Positions 53,590-63,416 of a stretch of 64,000 bases of DNA are shown here, piece after piece. The stretch lies in assembly GCA_958295875.1 (NCBI GenBank), contig OY282379.1:3005046-3069045 (forward strand). The letters are read 5' to 3'. How positions within the stretch are numbered: position 1 is the stretch's first letter; each line of letters opens with the position of its first letter. The translations under genes and the position numbers were made by a program. Below the pieces are notes generated by a model, which did not search any database, was not told where the DNA came from, and worked only from the letters and a program-made list of their open reading frames with translations. Source of the stretch: an uncultured Pseudomonadales bacterium. Lineage in GTDB: Bacteria; Pseudomonadota; Gammaproteobacteria; Pseudomonadales; Azotimanducaceae.

Positions 53590-54687
53590 TTATGCTGACA
53601 AGGCCGGCCGGGGTTGGGGATAGACGTCACCCTCCAACCATATATGTATAAGATTCGGCTGATCGATCTCCTCCGGCACTGTCGCCTTGAGTTTGTAGCC
53701 TATTGGCTCTATGTAAGCAACGGGCAAATTGTGCTCCAGCGCTGCCATCAACGCACCTATGGCCATGACCTTGCTGCCGAGCGGGGAGAGTACGAGCATC
53801 GAACCTCCGGTTTCCGCGAAAACCGGCTTGCGGAGGTCGTCCAGTCTGAGAATAGTTCGGTAGAGGTCCAGCGGATCTCCTTGGTCAGCGTAGACGATGT
53901 CGCGCGTATCAACGGACCAAGTATTTTCGAACTCGGTCAGATACTCCGCTGCCAACTTGTCACCGGTACGAGGATCGTTCGCCGGGAAGGGAAGTATCGG
54001 GCAAATGTCGTCGGGCTCGATGAAGCCGTAAAGGCGTTCGAGTGTGGCGCGTCGTCCTGTGGCCAATTGCGGCAACCACAGCCGTGCCGCATCAGCCGTG
54101 CCAGAGAGGGTCGAGCGGCCCTTGAAACTATGAACGTAGCCGGGCACGTCGCTGTCTATCGAACAAATGTCGTTGTCCAAGCGCGGATCGTGGACGACGA
54201 ACACATGCAGATTCACCGTTCCTTTGTCCCCGCCAATACGCTCGACGAAGTATCGGATGATAGGAAAACTTGTGCCAGTCGACAGGGCGCTGACGTCGAC
54301 GACCACATCTGTTACACCCTCCAGGTCCTGTTGGCGAAGGAGGTTGACGATGTTGCGCCCGCCGACTACAGCACCGTCATGTCCGAAGACCTCGACCGGG
54401 ACCACCTGCTGGCCGGCAAGTATAGCGAGGAGAGCCTGCGTATTCGCCCCGGCCCGGACCGATTGGTCCTGCGGCGGATTGGGTCGGTTTTCCTGAATGA
54501 GCAATGCCTGCACACTCGTGGCTGTTTCGCTGAGCCGAGTGGCAACCGCCCGTGAGCGGGGATCGAAACTGGCGCCTGCTACAAGAAGAACCTTCCGAGC
54601 CTTCTGCGCAAAGTAATCCTTAATGAACCCGTCAACCACACAGCCACTGTGGGCCACGCAAGGATCCCAGCGGCGTTCTTGGCCCAT
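53590..54687 (-). CDS. Unrecognised Rossmann-like protein of the PRTase operon
   Basis: 365 residues from ATG 54687, one base after the ATPase stop. Starts MGQERRWDPCVAHSGC. Contains VLLVAGASFDPRSRAVATRL and VVVDVSALSTGTSFPIIRYF, alternating beta strands and helices like a Rossmannoid domain, then GGSMLVLSPLGSKVMAIGAL near the C-terminus. No named family recognised. The tight spacing means it works with the ATPase and the phosphoribosyltransferase-like protein. An upstream in-frame start at 54744 would overlap the ATPase gene by 56 bases and is less likely. Confidence 0.7.
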   Translation of the reverse strand: MGQERRWDPCVAHSGCVVDGFIKDYFAQKARKVLLVAGASFDPRSRAVATRLSETATSVQALLIQENRPNPPQDQSVRAGANTQALLAILAGQQVVPVEVFGHDGAVVGGRNIVNLLRQQDLEGVTDVVVDVSALSTGTSFPIIRYFVERIGGDKGTVNLHVFVVHDPRLDNDICSIDSDVPGYVHSFKGRSTLSGTADAARLWLPQLATGRRATLERLYGFIEPDDICPILPFPANDPRTGDKLAAEYLTEFENTWSVDTRDIVYADQGDPLDLYRTILRLDDLRKPVFAETGGSMLVLSPLGSKVMAIGALMAALEHNLPVAYIEPIGYKLKATVPEEIDQPNLIHIWLEGDVYPQPRPALSA

Positions 54688-54688
54688 C

Positions 54689-56566
54689 TTAATTCTCGTC
54701 AAGCAACCGCAGTAGATCGTCGGTACGGCGCTCAAGGAAGCCACCGCGCCTTAGTGTTAACCCGTGGCGCAGCAGGAGTACGCCACCAAGTTCGATTAGG
54801 CACCAGGTGCGCTTCTTGGTGCCGTAATTGGGAACCAGTACGAACGCGTTATAGGCGACACCGAACTGGAGCACCTGCGCCAAGTGGGGATGGGTCTCGG
54901 GAATAGTGTCGAACTCCTCTTGTGGAATGCCGAAGGCGATACTGCCACCACCTAGTGAGGCGTTGCGTTCCAAGCTCTTGTTCAAGCATTGGGCAGCAAT
55001 ACGGTCGGCAAGCCGACGGACGAGTTGGCACTGTGGAAAATTCCATTCATGTACCATCTCTGCTGCACGTTCCCGCAGCAATTTGTGTTGGAGACCGCTC
55101 GACAGCATCGCTGCCCTGCCGCGAACGAGCGCGGTTTCCGACTGCGAGACGAGCCGGGCGGCGAGTTGGAGAAACTGCTCGGCGTTTTCGGAGCTTGCAT
55201 CGCACAGAGTGTTGATACCGAAGAAATAAGGCCGTTCGTACTCGTGTAGTAGGTAAATTCGGGCACCGTCGGCGACGCCGGCATCGACCTTCAGGGGGCG
55301 GCTGGGCTCGGCATTGTCAAGAGTGTCGTCAAACAGGTCGGGTCGCGTCCGTTTGGCGTAACGCTCGAACAACACCGACAGAATCCCAAGTCGCAGATCT
55401 TCGCTGTTCTCCTCGGAATTGGCTAGGTAGTGGGCGACGTCCCTCGAGAGTCGTTCGCGACGCTCTGCTGAGATACCATATCGGCGTTGCAGCGCATCGA
55501 CGTGTTCTCCTAGCTGCCGACGCTTGCCGTCCGGAAGCAGGTCCGCGGTTGTTGACAGCAGATCGCCGAGGTTGTGGAGACCGCGGCGATTGAACACATC
55601 CATCTGGCTCAGGTAGCGTCCCGCCATGCTTTTGGCCATCTTGCGGAATGCTCGCCGCTGGTTCGCACGATCTCCGCTGGTCTGCATTCGGATGGCGGTG
55701 ATTTCTCGGGATGGTTTGATCCCGTCCAGCAGTACGTCACTTGGGTTGAGTGCGTCGAGCCGCGTCAGAACCCATCTTGAAACCTTGAGTTCACGCCGCG
55801 AGAGCCAACGACGCAGCGCTACAAGCTGGGCGGGGTGGAGACTGTGCGCATCGTCGAAGATGGCGAGGGGGCGGAGTCGCATCTCTTCTTCGCCATTGGT
55901 GATTCGGATCTCTTCGATAACGTCGAACGGCTGATAGGCGGCGACTGCCTCTCGGTCAATGTCCTCAATGTTTGGTGGCATGAGAGCAGCGGAGATTTGG
56001 TAGATGGCGAGCTCGACCTCTCGGGCACGGTTGAGAATATCTGATCCTGCCATGCCGCCGATGGCGGTGAGTGCAGCATCACTGCCGGCACGTGGCACGA
56101 TCTTGATCTGCTTGATTGGCACATCGGAGGCTTCGATGTTTCCGAACCAAGCTAGCACCGTGCGGGCTTGCAACAGCGCAATCATCAGATTCGTCTTGAG
56201 GTTTTTCGGGTAAGGGAACTCCCAGAAGTCCCGATACTCTGCTTCGAGCGGAAGACGTGCCCCGACGAGTGTCGGGCGTCTATTGTCGATCGCTCTGCAA
56301 GCCGTGAGCATGTCGATCAGGGGCTTGTAGTTGACCATGTTGTGGTTGCGTAGCAGAGTTCTTAGAGTCTTGAATTGAAATAATCGCGCGAGCGTAGTCT
56401 TTCCGCTACCAGGCGTACCGATGACCACCGCTAGGCGATCGTAGAGGCGCTCTTCTTCCGCCGGTTTCTGGAAGAAGGTAGCGAGTGGCTCCGGAGTGAC
56501 CACGGCGAGGAACGCCTCATCGTCCCGGAGATACTCGGTCGCTCGTTTTTCGAAAGGGTTTGCCAT
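54689..56566 (-). CDS. ORC/CDC6-like P-loop ATPase of a predicted conflict operon
   Basis: 625 residues. Walker A is [17 protein letters not shown] (residues 48-64) and Walker B is [18 protein letters not shown] (about 231-248), as in ORC1/CDC6-type AAA proteins. The long C-terminal part (350 residues) contains helical repeats and no recognised domain. Co-encoded with a phosphoribosyltransferase-like protein, it is probably the sensor or regulator of the system: ATP-driven, perhaps detecting foreign DNA. Starts 14 nt after the upstream gene. Composition is less GC-rich than flanking core genes. Confidence 0.75.
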   Translation of the reverse strand: MANPFEKRATEYLRDDEAFLAVVTPEPLATFFQKPAEEERLYDRLAVVIGTPGSGKTTLARLFQFKTLRTLLRNHNMVNYKPLIDMLTACRAIDNRRPTLVGARLPLEAEYRDFWEFPYPKNLKTNLMIALLQARTVLAWFGNIEASDVPIKQIKIVPRAGSDAALTAIGGMAGSDILNRAREVELAIYQISAALMPPNIEDIDREAVAAYQPFDVIEEIRITNGEEEMRLRPLAIFDDAHSLHPAQLVALRRWLSRRELKVSRWVLTRLDALNPSDVLLDGIKPSREITAIRMQTSGDRANQRRAFRKMAKSMAGRYLSQMDVFNRRGLHNLGDLLSTTADLLPDGKRRQLGEHVDALQRRYGISAERRERLSRDVAHYLANSEENSEDLRLGILSVLFERYAKRTRPDLFDDTLDNAEPSRPLKVDAGVADGARIYLLHEYERPYFFGINTLCDASSENAEQFLQLAARLVSQSETALVRGRAAMLSSGLQHKLLRERAAEMVHEWNFPQCQLVRRLADRIAAQCLNKSLERNASLGGGSIAFGIPQEEFDTIPETHPHLAQVLQFGVAYNAFVLVPNYGTKKRTWCLIELGGVLLLRHGLTLRRGGFLERRTDDLLRLLDEN

Positions 56567-56580
56567 ATCTCGCTCGCCTC

Positions 56581-57729
56581 TCAGATGTGCCGCTCGCGAC
56601 GCCGGAAGAGCGGTCGCATGGCTGGTGCGTGGACGCCCTCTCGATCACCGCCATCGGTCTCCGCCCAAAGCAGCGCGACCGCGTTGTTCGGCGTGTTGTG
56701 CTCAAGCACGAGCGGGAGTGCGCAGCCGCCGTAACCGAGACCGAGGTGTTTTGCGCCACCGACATCGGTGTGCCTATTGCGGAGTTTCGGGTCGTAGTAG
56801 AGCTTAGTCAGATCGATGAAGTCATCGTGACTTTCGGGAACTGCGTTGATCGGCAGATCGTCCCGAAGAGTCATGCCTGACGAGGAGAACATACGCTGAG
56901 CCCAGCCTTCTGGGAAGGCATCATTCACCTTCGCTTGCATGAGGCGCTCCTCAATCGCATCGGTAGCAGCCCTTAACGCCACGTAATGATGGATGCAAAG
57001 TTCCCAACCCTCCTCGAACGGTTTGTTGCTACCGGGGCCAGCATTAGCATTCTCCACCGACTTCATGAAGCGGATGAGCTTGCCCTTCCACTCCTTCTTC
57101 TTTTCATCGAAGCGGAGAAACGATGTACCGGTAGCAGTGAAGTCGTCGATCAGATAGACAAGGCGAAACCGTGCGTCTGGATCGTCCAGGTCATTGCGAA
57201 GGTTGTTGAGTAGGTCTCTCCACTTCTCCGTGTCGATCTGCGTGATCTGAACAAATTGCTCGTTGCCGAGCAAGCGCGAATTTGCATGACGGATTGTGTC
57301 GATGTGCGCTCCATCGCTCAAACCCATGAATAAGGTCTGGCGGCGCAAGCGCCTCTCGGCCGCCCGGGCATCCGCGTTGGCGAGCACTTGATAAGGCCGA
57401 ACAGCGCACTCAGTTGCCACCATGCGAACGAGGCGTGCTCGGACAGTGCTCGGGTAGAATTGTTGAACGAGCCGCTGCATTTCGTTGGGACCGATGTAGA
57501 CGAGGGTGTGGCGTACGAAGGCATAAGCTGTCTCTCTTTCTTCGCGCAAATCGAACTGCTGGAGCCAGGTCACCAAGCTTTCGATAAAACGCATGCCGGC
57601 CTGAAAGTCTCGGTAGCCGTCGTATTTGAGACGCGCCATGAGCCTCAGCCAAGCGAACTCTTCACGAGCGTGGCCATCGGGCCATTCCATGATTCTGTCG
57701 AGTACTCTAAGCCCGAGATCTTGATTCAT
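56581..57729 (-). CDS. Phosphoribosyltransferase-like protein (PRTase of conflict systems)
   Basis: 382 residues. The PRPP-binding loop is [17 protein letters not shown] (residues 191-207), matching the DDxxxTGxT pattern of type I phosphoribosyltransferases. Upstream, [18 protein letters not shown] is a second conserved element. The N- and C-terminal extensions are not those of purine or pyrimidine salvage enzymes. It may transfer ribose-5-phosphate to, or remove it from, a base or nucleotide. The start overlaps the preceding stop (ATGA). The family fits predicted effector-type PRTases paired with ORC-like ATPases; this is from memory and should be checked. Confidence 0.75.
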   Translation of the reverse strand: MNQDLGLRVLDRIMEWPDGHAREEFAWLRLMARLKYDGYRDFQAGMRFIESLVTWLQQFDLREERETAYAFVRHTLVYIGPNEMQRLVQQFYPSTVRARLVRMVATECAVRPYQVLANADARAAERRLRRQTLFMGLSDGAHIDTIRHANSRLLGNEQFVQITQIDTEKWRDLLNNLRNDLDDPDARFRLVYLIDDFTATGTSFLRFDEKKKEWKGKLIRFMKSVENANAGPGSNKPFEEGWELCIHHYVALRAATDAIEERLMQAKVNDAFPEGWAQRMFSSSGMTLRDDLPINAVPESHDDFIDLTKLYYDPKLRNRHTDVGGAKHLGLGYGGCALPLVLEHNTPNNAVALLWAETDGGDREGVHAPAMRPLFRRRERHI

Positions 57730-59669
57730 TTCAGCGATCCCGCTGCAAATCTCAAACGATTATTGTGCGCTTCCAGCGCCGAGAGATACTCAAGGGTGAC
57801 CATCGGGCCGCGCTGACCCGGCTTGCCGAGATGCCAGCAGGTTGCGGGATCGGCGCTGATTTCGTCAACCCCGAGTGCGAACGACTCGCTCAGCAGCTCA
57901 TGATCGTTGCCTGGCCAACGTCCGCGATCACCGATAGCGAGGATGGGCTCGCCGCCGACCGTCTCGCGCAGCCGCCGGACTACGTTCAGCTTGGACACCC
58001 CGGCTGCCACGATGTCAACCGAATGGCTGGAGCACGTGACGGCGAGGTCGTGGACGTCGGTCGTGCGGATGACTTGGCAGGCGAGATCCCGAAGCCGACT
58101 CACCGGCATGACGCGGGTGGCCTCAAGGGTAATCTGGGATGGACGATCTTCTTGGCGCGCGCATTCGGAGAGATCCGGTTGACGGCGCAGAGCGTCGGCG
58201 AGTGGCCGAAGGGCGTCGTGGACGTTCTTAGATCCATCCGGAGCGCCGTCGTCATCGAGCGATGCGACCTCCGCGCCGTTGTAGTAGCCAACGAGAACGA
58301 GAGGCCAGAGTACGGGCGGCAGGCGTTCTTGAAGATCGCATCGAACCGATTTGCCTCGGCCGGTTGCGATCCCGATGTGAGCGCCCGCTTCGGCGAGGCG
58401 GGCGAGTTCGGAGGCCGTTTTCGGGTCCACGGGCTCGGACCGGCGCCGGGTGTCGACCAGCGTGCCGTCATAGTCGAGAACGATTCCGGCGAAGCGGGCG
58501 TCGCGCAAACGGGTGAGGAAATCCGTGAGCGCATCGCGCCAACGGCCGAGCTCACCCAAAGCGGCGAGGTTGTCCAAGGTGACCCCCGCCTTCCGGGTGA
58601 TCGCGGCGGCCTTCCTGGGCGTAAGGCGCGGCAGTCCCGCAGCGCCCCGGGCGCGTGGGAACCGCAGGTTGTAGAGCTTGCGTCCGAATTCGGGCACACC
58701 GGGTCGTCCAGGGTCTATACCTCGGCTGCGCCCCGCCCATCCCGTGATCCTCAGCGCCGCGAGCAGCGATGCCAGCGCTACAGCGCTCGGTCCGCCATCG
58801 AACACGATCCGTGCTTGGGGAATGTCCTCGGGGATCAGGTCCAGCGTACGCTCGGCGAGCGTGCGATCCACGCTGGTGACGAAGGCAAGTACGGCGCTCG
58901 AATTGCCCCTCTTGGCGAGCCAGTGATGTCGGCCGTGGGCGAAGTTGCGGTAGTCGGCAACCTGAAGGTGGCCGAGCGCGGCCTCGGTGAACTTCGACTC
59001 CAGATCGATCGCTCCGATCCGCGTAGAGGGGCCATGAAGAACGAGTGTGGTGGGTCGCGTCCAGAGCGGTGCCGCCGCGGCCTCCCAGGCCCCAAGAGTA
59101 GCGGCGGCATTCGGAAGTAGCGGTCTCAGGCGATCGACTGTGTCTTGCCAATCAGCATCCGAGCCGAACTCGGCAGCGTAGGCTCGCGTGAGCAGGGCGG
59201 TGAAGCCGAACAGCGAGTTGGTGGCGAGGAAGCCGTCCTTGCCGGTGGGTGGCGGGTAGAGCAGCAAATCAACGAATGGGTGTCGGCGGCAAAGCCCCGC
59301 TAAAGGGCTAGTCACACGTCCGCAAAGGACGCCGACTTGGCACGGTTCGCGCAAGATCAGCGCCTTCGCCGCCGCCAAGATGTCGGCGTTGCCGCCTCCG
59401 GCGCTTAGCAGCCATGTGGCGACAGACGCATCGAGCCATTCGCCGACTGCCTCAAGGGGTGTGGTCACCGCTGCGAGGCAGCCGGTGTAGCGCTGGTGCA
59501 GACCAGCCAGCGCTTGGGCACCGGTCAGAGAACCGCCAGAACCAATGACGCGGAGCGGCGAAAAGCCAGTGGCGCGAATGGTTTGCCTTAAGGGCTGGAT
59601 GTCAGCTCCCTCGGCCCAAGCGAAGGTCGCTGCCAACTTCGCCATCTCTCCCGCATATGGCCGTGCCAT
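57726..59669 (-). CDS. SIS (phosphosugar isomerase) - HAD phosphatase fusion
   Basis: About 647 residues from ATG 59669 (GTG 59678 would add three). Residues 35-260 form a SIS domain: RVIGSGGSLTGAQALAGLHQ, LLSAGGGNADILAAAKALIL and the late FAHGRHHWLAKRG. From about residue 394 there is a HAD hydrolase domain: FAGIVLDYDGTLVDTRRRSE (DxDGT) and AIGDRGRWPGNDHEL (motif IV), Cof/trehalose-phosphatase-like. It could isomerise and dephosphorylate a sugar phosphate. First gene of the five-gene operon; its stop overlaps the PRTase start. Confidence 0.8.
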   Translation of the reverse strand: MARPYAGEMAKLAATFAWAEGADIQPLRQTIRATGFSPLRVIGSGGSLTGAQALAGLHQRYTGCLAAVTTPLEAVGEWLDASVATWLLSAGGGNADILAAAKALILREPCQVGVLCGRVTSPLAGLCRRHPFVDLLLYPPPTGKDGFLATNSLFGFTALLTRAYAAEFGSDADWQDTVDRLRPLLPNAAATLGAWEAAAAPLWTRPTTLVLHGPSTRIGAIDLESKFTEAALGHLQVADYRNFAHGRHHWLAKRGNSSAVLAFVTSVDRTLAERTLDLIPEDIPQARIVFDGGPSAVALASLLAALRITGWAGRSRGIDPGRPGVPEFGRKLYNLRFPRARGAAGLPRLTPRKAAAITRKAGVTLDNLAALGELGRWRDALTDFLTRLRDARFAGIVLDYDGTLVDTRRRSEPVDPKTASELARLAEAGAHIGIATGRGKSVRCDLQERLPPVLWPLVLVGYYNGAEVASLDDDGAPDGSKNVHDALRPLADALRRQPDLSECARQEDRPSQITLEATRVMPVSRLRDLACQVIRTTDVHDLAVTCSSHSVDIVAAGVSKLNVVRRLRETVGGEPILAIGDRGRWPGNDHELLSESFALGVDEISADPATCWHLGKPGQRGPMVTLEYLSALEAHNNRLRFAAGSLK

Positions 59670-59678
59670 GCCCGTCAC

Positions 59679-60000
59679 GAACGTCCCGTTTGTGATTCAC
59701 GCAACCCCATGACCATGAGCGAACTGGGACACAAGGCACCGTAGCGCGATTGTGACGAACATACTATACGTTCGACGGAGTATCCGCCTTGGGAAGGGAC
59801 CACGAGCAACTTCCACTTGGCGCGGAGCGGCTCCGGCGAAACGGACGGGGATGTGCTCATCGCCCCGATGCTTGCCCAGAAAGAGCGCTTCATGCGCAGG
59901 AAACACGATTCGGACTATCCCGCCAACGCCATCCTCTGCTGCTTGGAGCACCGCCGGCACTTGTTCAGGCCTTCCCTAGGGGGCTATCGGTGTCCTTCGT
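59679..60000. other. 322-bp intergenic region upstream of the PRTase operon
   Basis: Holds the operon's promoter and the palindrome at 59757-59773. Frames in it are short and poor. It marks the right edge of the accessory island; the hydrolase gene beyond it converges from the right. Confidence 0.4.
59757..59773. promoter_or_regulatory. Operator-like palindrome upstream of the PRTase operon
   Basis: GAACATACTATACGTTC has matching ends (GAAC...GTTC) and symmetric TA pairs, giving 12 of 17 symmetric positions. On the minus strand its centre reads TATAGT, a fair -10 box, so a bound protein would mask the promoter. No matching -35 was found. No regulator gene is nearby. Confidence 0.4.
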
Positions 60001-60930
60001 CTAGCGTCTCGCGTTGGCGCCATGCACCAAGGCGACGATGTGCGCCACGACGTCGTCGATCAGCGGCTCCGGCAAATCGTGCCCCATGGTGGGGATGATC
60101 GCGAGCTTCGCGCCGGGGATGGCCGTGGCGGTGTGGCGCGCCTCGTCCGGTGGCAGCAGCGGGTCCGCATCGCCATGCATGACGAGGGCCGGCAATCGCA
60201 GCCGCGCCAGCCCAGCGCGGCGGTCGCCATCGGCGATGGCGGCCATGAGTTGCCGCACTTGGCCTGCTGGGCGATGGGCGCGGGCATGGGCGGCGCGCGC
60301 GAAGCGGCCGTAGCCCACCGCTGCCGAATCGTGGTGTGCGCCGCCCAATGCCTTGGCGTGGGCGATGGCGCGTTCCACGGTGGCCGTTTCGCCCTTTGGC
60401 GGCGCCGGGTCGGCCAGCGCGGCGCGCAGCGCCGGCGTCGCCGGCATGGGCATTGGCCCGGCGGTGGAACTCATCGACGTGAGCGAGAAGACGCGCTCTG
60501 GATGGGCCATGGCGAGGCGCTGCGCGATCATGCCGCCTAGGGATGCGCCCACCACATGCGCGCCGGCTTGGCCCAGGTGGTCGAGCACGCGGACGGTGTC
60601 GGCCGCCATGTCGGTCAACCGATAGGGTGGGGTGAAGGGCGTCTCGTTCGCCGCGCCGACGCCATCGCCGTCCGCGCCGGCTTGGTCGCCATCCGCGGCA
60701 AACAGCTCCTGCGCGTTGGCCGGCGCTGCGGCGACGTCGAATGACAACCCCGCATCGCGGTTGTCGAAGACGATGACGCGCAGCCGCGCCGTCACCAGCC
60801 CCGCGATGAGGGATGGCGGCCAATGCGTCAGTTGCTGCCCGAAGCCATTGACCAATAGCAACGGCGCGTCCGCGCGGCTGCCGTACTGCTCAAAGTGAAT
60901 CGGTCCGCGATCAGTCGCGAATTGGGGCAT
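60001..60930 (-). CDS. Alpha/beta-fold hydrolase
   Basis: 309 residues. Oxyanion-hole region LLVNGFGQQLTHWP, nucleophile elbow HVVGASLGGMIAQRLAMAHP (G-A-S-L-G), and the late histidine in PTMGHDLPEPLIDDV complete the triad. Such proteins hydrolyse esters, lactones or epoxides; substrate unknown. Start ATG 60930. It is separated from the TRAP transporter genes by a divergent 138-bp region. Confidence 0.9.
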   Translation of the reverse strand: MPQFATDRGPIHFEQYGSRADAPLLLVNGFGQQLTHWPPSLIAGLVTARLRVIVFDNRDAGLSFDVAAAPANAQELFAADGDQAGADGDGVGAANETPFTPPYRLTDMAADTVRVLDHLGQAGAHVVGASLGGMIAQRLAMAHPERVFSLTSMSSTAGPMPMPATPALRAALADPAPPKGETATVERAIAHAKALGGAHHDSAAVGYGRFARAAHARAHRPAGQVRQLMAAIADGDRRAGLARLRLPALVMHGDADPLLPPDEARHTATAIPGAKLAIIPTMGHDLPEPLIDDVVAHIVALVHGANARR

Positions 60931-61068
60931 GAACAGTCATGCAAATCATGCTCAAGTGGCACAGTTTATCAAAGCGCTGCGGCAGCCAACGCGCTTCAGG
61001 TCCGATTCGCGCTGCGCTCAGCGCGCCGCGGTTGCAAAGTGAAGGGGCGCCCCGTTTAATCCGCCGGC

Positions 61069-61914
61069 ATGAAGCACGCTTGGCTTGTCCCCATCTTCGG
61101 CGTCCTGAGCGGATGTTCGTCGGTGATGTCGTCCGTGACGGAGGGGCTCGCCACAGACCTCTCGTCCGCCATTCTCGACAACGAAGACATCGCGGTGGTG
61201 CGCGACGGGGCGCCCGCCTATCTCATCATGCTCGATGCGCTGTTGCGCTCGGCGCCAGACAACGAGCCGCTGTTGAATGCGGCGGCGACGTTGAACGGCG
61301 CCTACGCCACCGCCTTCGTGGACGAGCCTGAGCGTCAGCAAGCCTTTGCCGACAAGGCCCTGCGGCTGGCGTCGCGCGCCGCCTGCCCGCGCTTGGCTTG
61401 GACGTGCCAGGCCCGCTCCGGAGACCGCGCTGCCCTCACCGAGGGCTTGGCGGCGATGGGTGCCCAGGACGTGCCGTTGGCGTATGCGTTCGCCACGGCG
61501 TGGGCGGGTTGGATTCAGGCGCATAGCTCGGATTGGGCGGCCATCGCGGAGTTCGGCCGCGTGAAGGAGGTGATGCAGCGCATCGCCGATGTGGACGAAG
61601 GCCACGACTACGGCGGCCCGCACATGTACCTCGGCGTTTTCGAGACGGTGCTGCCGCCGGCGTTGGGCGGGCAGCCGGAGGTCGCCCGGCGGCACTTCGA
61701 GCGCGCTATCGAACTGTCTGGCGGGCGCTACCTCATGGCGCGGGTGTTGTTTGCGGAACACTATGGACGCCTGATGTTCGACCGCGCCTTGCATGACGCG
61801 CAGCTCAACGCCGCCCTTGTCGCGGAGCCTCGCCAAGCCGGCATCACCTTGGTGAACCTGGTGGCGCAGGAGCAGGCGCGGGCGCTGCTCGCGTCGGCAG
61901 ATGCATACTTCTAG
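61069..61914 (+). CDS. TRAP-transporter-associated lipoprotein (TatT family)
   Basis: 281 residues. The N-terminus is a lipoprotein signal with lipobox LSGC (LVPIFGVLSGCSSVMSSV). The remainder is alpha-helical with TPR-like pairs, as in TatT (TP0956) proteins, which trimerise and dock with the periplasmic DctP protein. It overlaps the dctP-type gene by 14 bases, so the two are co-expressed. Lipid-anchored to a periplasm-facing membrane. Confidence 0.85.
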   Translation: MKHAWLVPIFGVLSGCSSVMSSVTEGLATDLSSAILDNEDIAVVRDGAPAYLIMLDALLRSAPDNEPLLNAAATLNGAYATAFVDEPERQQAFADKALRLASRAACPRLAWTCQARSGDRAALTEGLAAMGAQDVPLAYAFATAWAGWIQAHSSDWAAIAEFGRVKEVMQRIADVDEGHDYGGPHMYLGVFETVLPPALGGQPEVARRHFERAIELSGGRYLMARVLFAEHYGRLMFDRALHDAQLNAALVAEPRQAGITLVNLVAQEQARALLASADAYF

Positions 61915-62947
61915 CCTGGCCCGCCCGCGGCGCAGCTTGGTTCGGCTGCACCGTTTCGCGTTTGCCGTCGCCGCGGCGGCGGCGCTGCACGGCGGCGCTG
62001 CGCTTGGGCAGACGCTCAAAGTTGCCACCGTGTCGCCGGATGGCTCCGTGTGGATGAAGCTCTTGCGCGATGCCGGCGCGGCGGTGGAGCGCGAAACCGA
62101 AGGGCGGGTGAAGCTCAAGTATTACCCAGGCGGCGTGATGGGCGACGAGCGCGCCATGATGCGGAAACTGCGCATCGGGCAGCTGCAGGGCGCCGTGGTG
62201 ACGACCGGGGTGTTCGGGCGCATCTTCTCGGACGTGCAAATCTACAACGTGCCGATGCAGTTTCGCAGCTTGGCCGAGGTGGACTACCTGCGCGAGCGCC
62301 TCGACCCAGAGTTGATGGCGGGGCTGGAGGCGAACGGCTTTGTGTCGCTTGGCTTCGCCGAAGTGGGCATGGCCTATGCGCTCTCCGCGCAACGCTGGAG
62401 CGCCGTGAGCGAGACGCGCCGGCTCAAGGTGTGGACGCCGGCCGGCAACGATGGCGCCATCAAGGCCATGGAAGGTTTCGGCATCACGCCAATTCCGCTG
62501 ACCATCACGGACGTGCTGGCGGGCCTGCAGACCGGCCTCATCGACACCGTGGCGGCGCCGGTGGTGGGCGTGTTGGCGCTGCAATGGCACAGCCAACTCA
62601 AGTACATCCTCGATTTGCCGTTCATGTACGTCTATGCGCCCATGGTGCTGGCGAAGCGGCCATTTGAGCGCTTGAGCGCGGCAGACCAAGACACGGTGCG
62701 GCGCTTGTTGGGCGGGGCGGTGCGCGCCGCCGACACCGGCAACCGCGCCGACCACGATGCCGTGTGGGAAGTGCTGCAGCAGCAAGGGCTGTCCCTCGTC
62801 CGGCCATCGGCCCAAGAGGTGGCCGAGTGGCAGCGGCTGGGCGATGCCGCGTCGCGGGATTGGGTGGCGGATGGCGTGGTGAGCCAAGCGCTGTATGACC
62901 GCTTCGTGGCGCTGCTTGCCGATTACCGGGCGCAAGCCTCTGGCTAA
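61901..62947 (+). CDS. TRAP transporter substrate-binding protein, DctP family
   Basis: 348 residues. Signal peptide with hydrophobic core (FAFAVAAAAALHGGAALGQT) then mature TLKVATVSPDGSVWMKLLRD. Further family features are VKLKYYPGGVMGDERAMMRK and RRLKVWTPAGND, the Arg region that binds a carboxylate. It captures an organic acid in the periplasm and passes it to the DctQ-DctM permease. Overlaps the upstream lipoprotein gene and precedes dctQ. Confidence 0.93.
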   Translation: MHTSSLARPRRSLVRLHRFAFAVAAAAALHGGAALGQTLKVATVSPDGSVWMKLLRDAGAAVERETEGRVKLKYYPGGVMGDERAMMRKLRIGQLQGAVVTTGVFGRIFSDVQIYNVPMQFRSLAEVDYLRERLDPELMAGLEANGFVSLGFAEVGMAYALSAQRWSAVSETRRLKVWTPAGNDGAIKAMEGFGITPIPLTITDVLAGLQTGLIDTVAAPVVGVLALQWHSQLKYILDLPFMYVYAPMVLAKRPFERLSAADQDTVRRLLGGAVRAADTGNRADHDAVWEVLQQQGLSLVRPSAQEVAEWQRLGDAASRDWVADGVVSQALYDRFVALLADYRAQASG

Positions 62948-63416
62948 GCTCGAACGCGCCCTGCGCCGTGTGGAGTCGGCGCTGTTGGTGGGCCTCTTGG
63001 CGGCCATGATCGGCGTCGCCGTCTATCAGGTGTTGGCGCGCAATCTCGTTGGCGGTGGCCTCAACTGGGGCGATTCGATGGTGCGCATCGCCCTGCTCTG
63101 GTTGACCATGGTGGGCGGCATGGCCGCCGCCGGTGCCGACACGCACATTCGCATCGACGTGGTGACGCGCCTCGCAAGCCCCGCCGCCGCGCACCGCATT
63201 GCACGCGCCACGGCGCTGTTCGCCGCCGCCCTCTGCTTCGCCTTGGGTTGGTTCTCGATCACGCTCATCGTGTGGGATTACCGCGACGGCACGCCCGGCT
63301 TCGGCATCGTGCCGGCATGGGTGTGCGAGTTGGTGATTCCGGTCTGCGCCAGCGTCATGGGATTGCGCTATCTGGCGCACGCCGTCTGGCCGCCGGCGCA
63401 GTCGCCGCCGCGGTGA
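62895..63416 (+). CDS. TRAP transporter small membrane subunit, DctQ family
   Basis: 173 residues as drawn, with four hydrophobic segments: SALLVGLLAAMIGVAVYQVL, MVRIALLWLTMVGGMAAAGA, ATALFAAALCFALGWFSITL and VCELVIPVCASVMGLRYLA. The start is uncertain: ATG 62895 overlaps dctP by 53 bases; a later GTG 62970 or TTG 62916 is possible, the former leaving a shorter N-terminus. Its stop overlaps the dctM start (GTGA). Confidence 0.85.
   Translation: MTASWRCLPITGRKPLAKLERALRRVESALLVGLLAAMIGVAVYQVLARNLVGGGLNWGDSMVRIALLWLTMVGGMAAAGADTHIRIDVVTRLASPAAAHRIARATALFAAALCFALGWFSITLIVWDYRDGTPGFGIVPAWVCELVIPVCASVMGLRYLAHAVWPPAQSPPR

Noticed and set aside
59752..59979. Short plus-strand frames between the PRTase operon and the hydrolase
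   Set aside because: Composition is unlike the real genes, there is no ribosome site, and the region holds the operon's upstream sequence.
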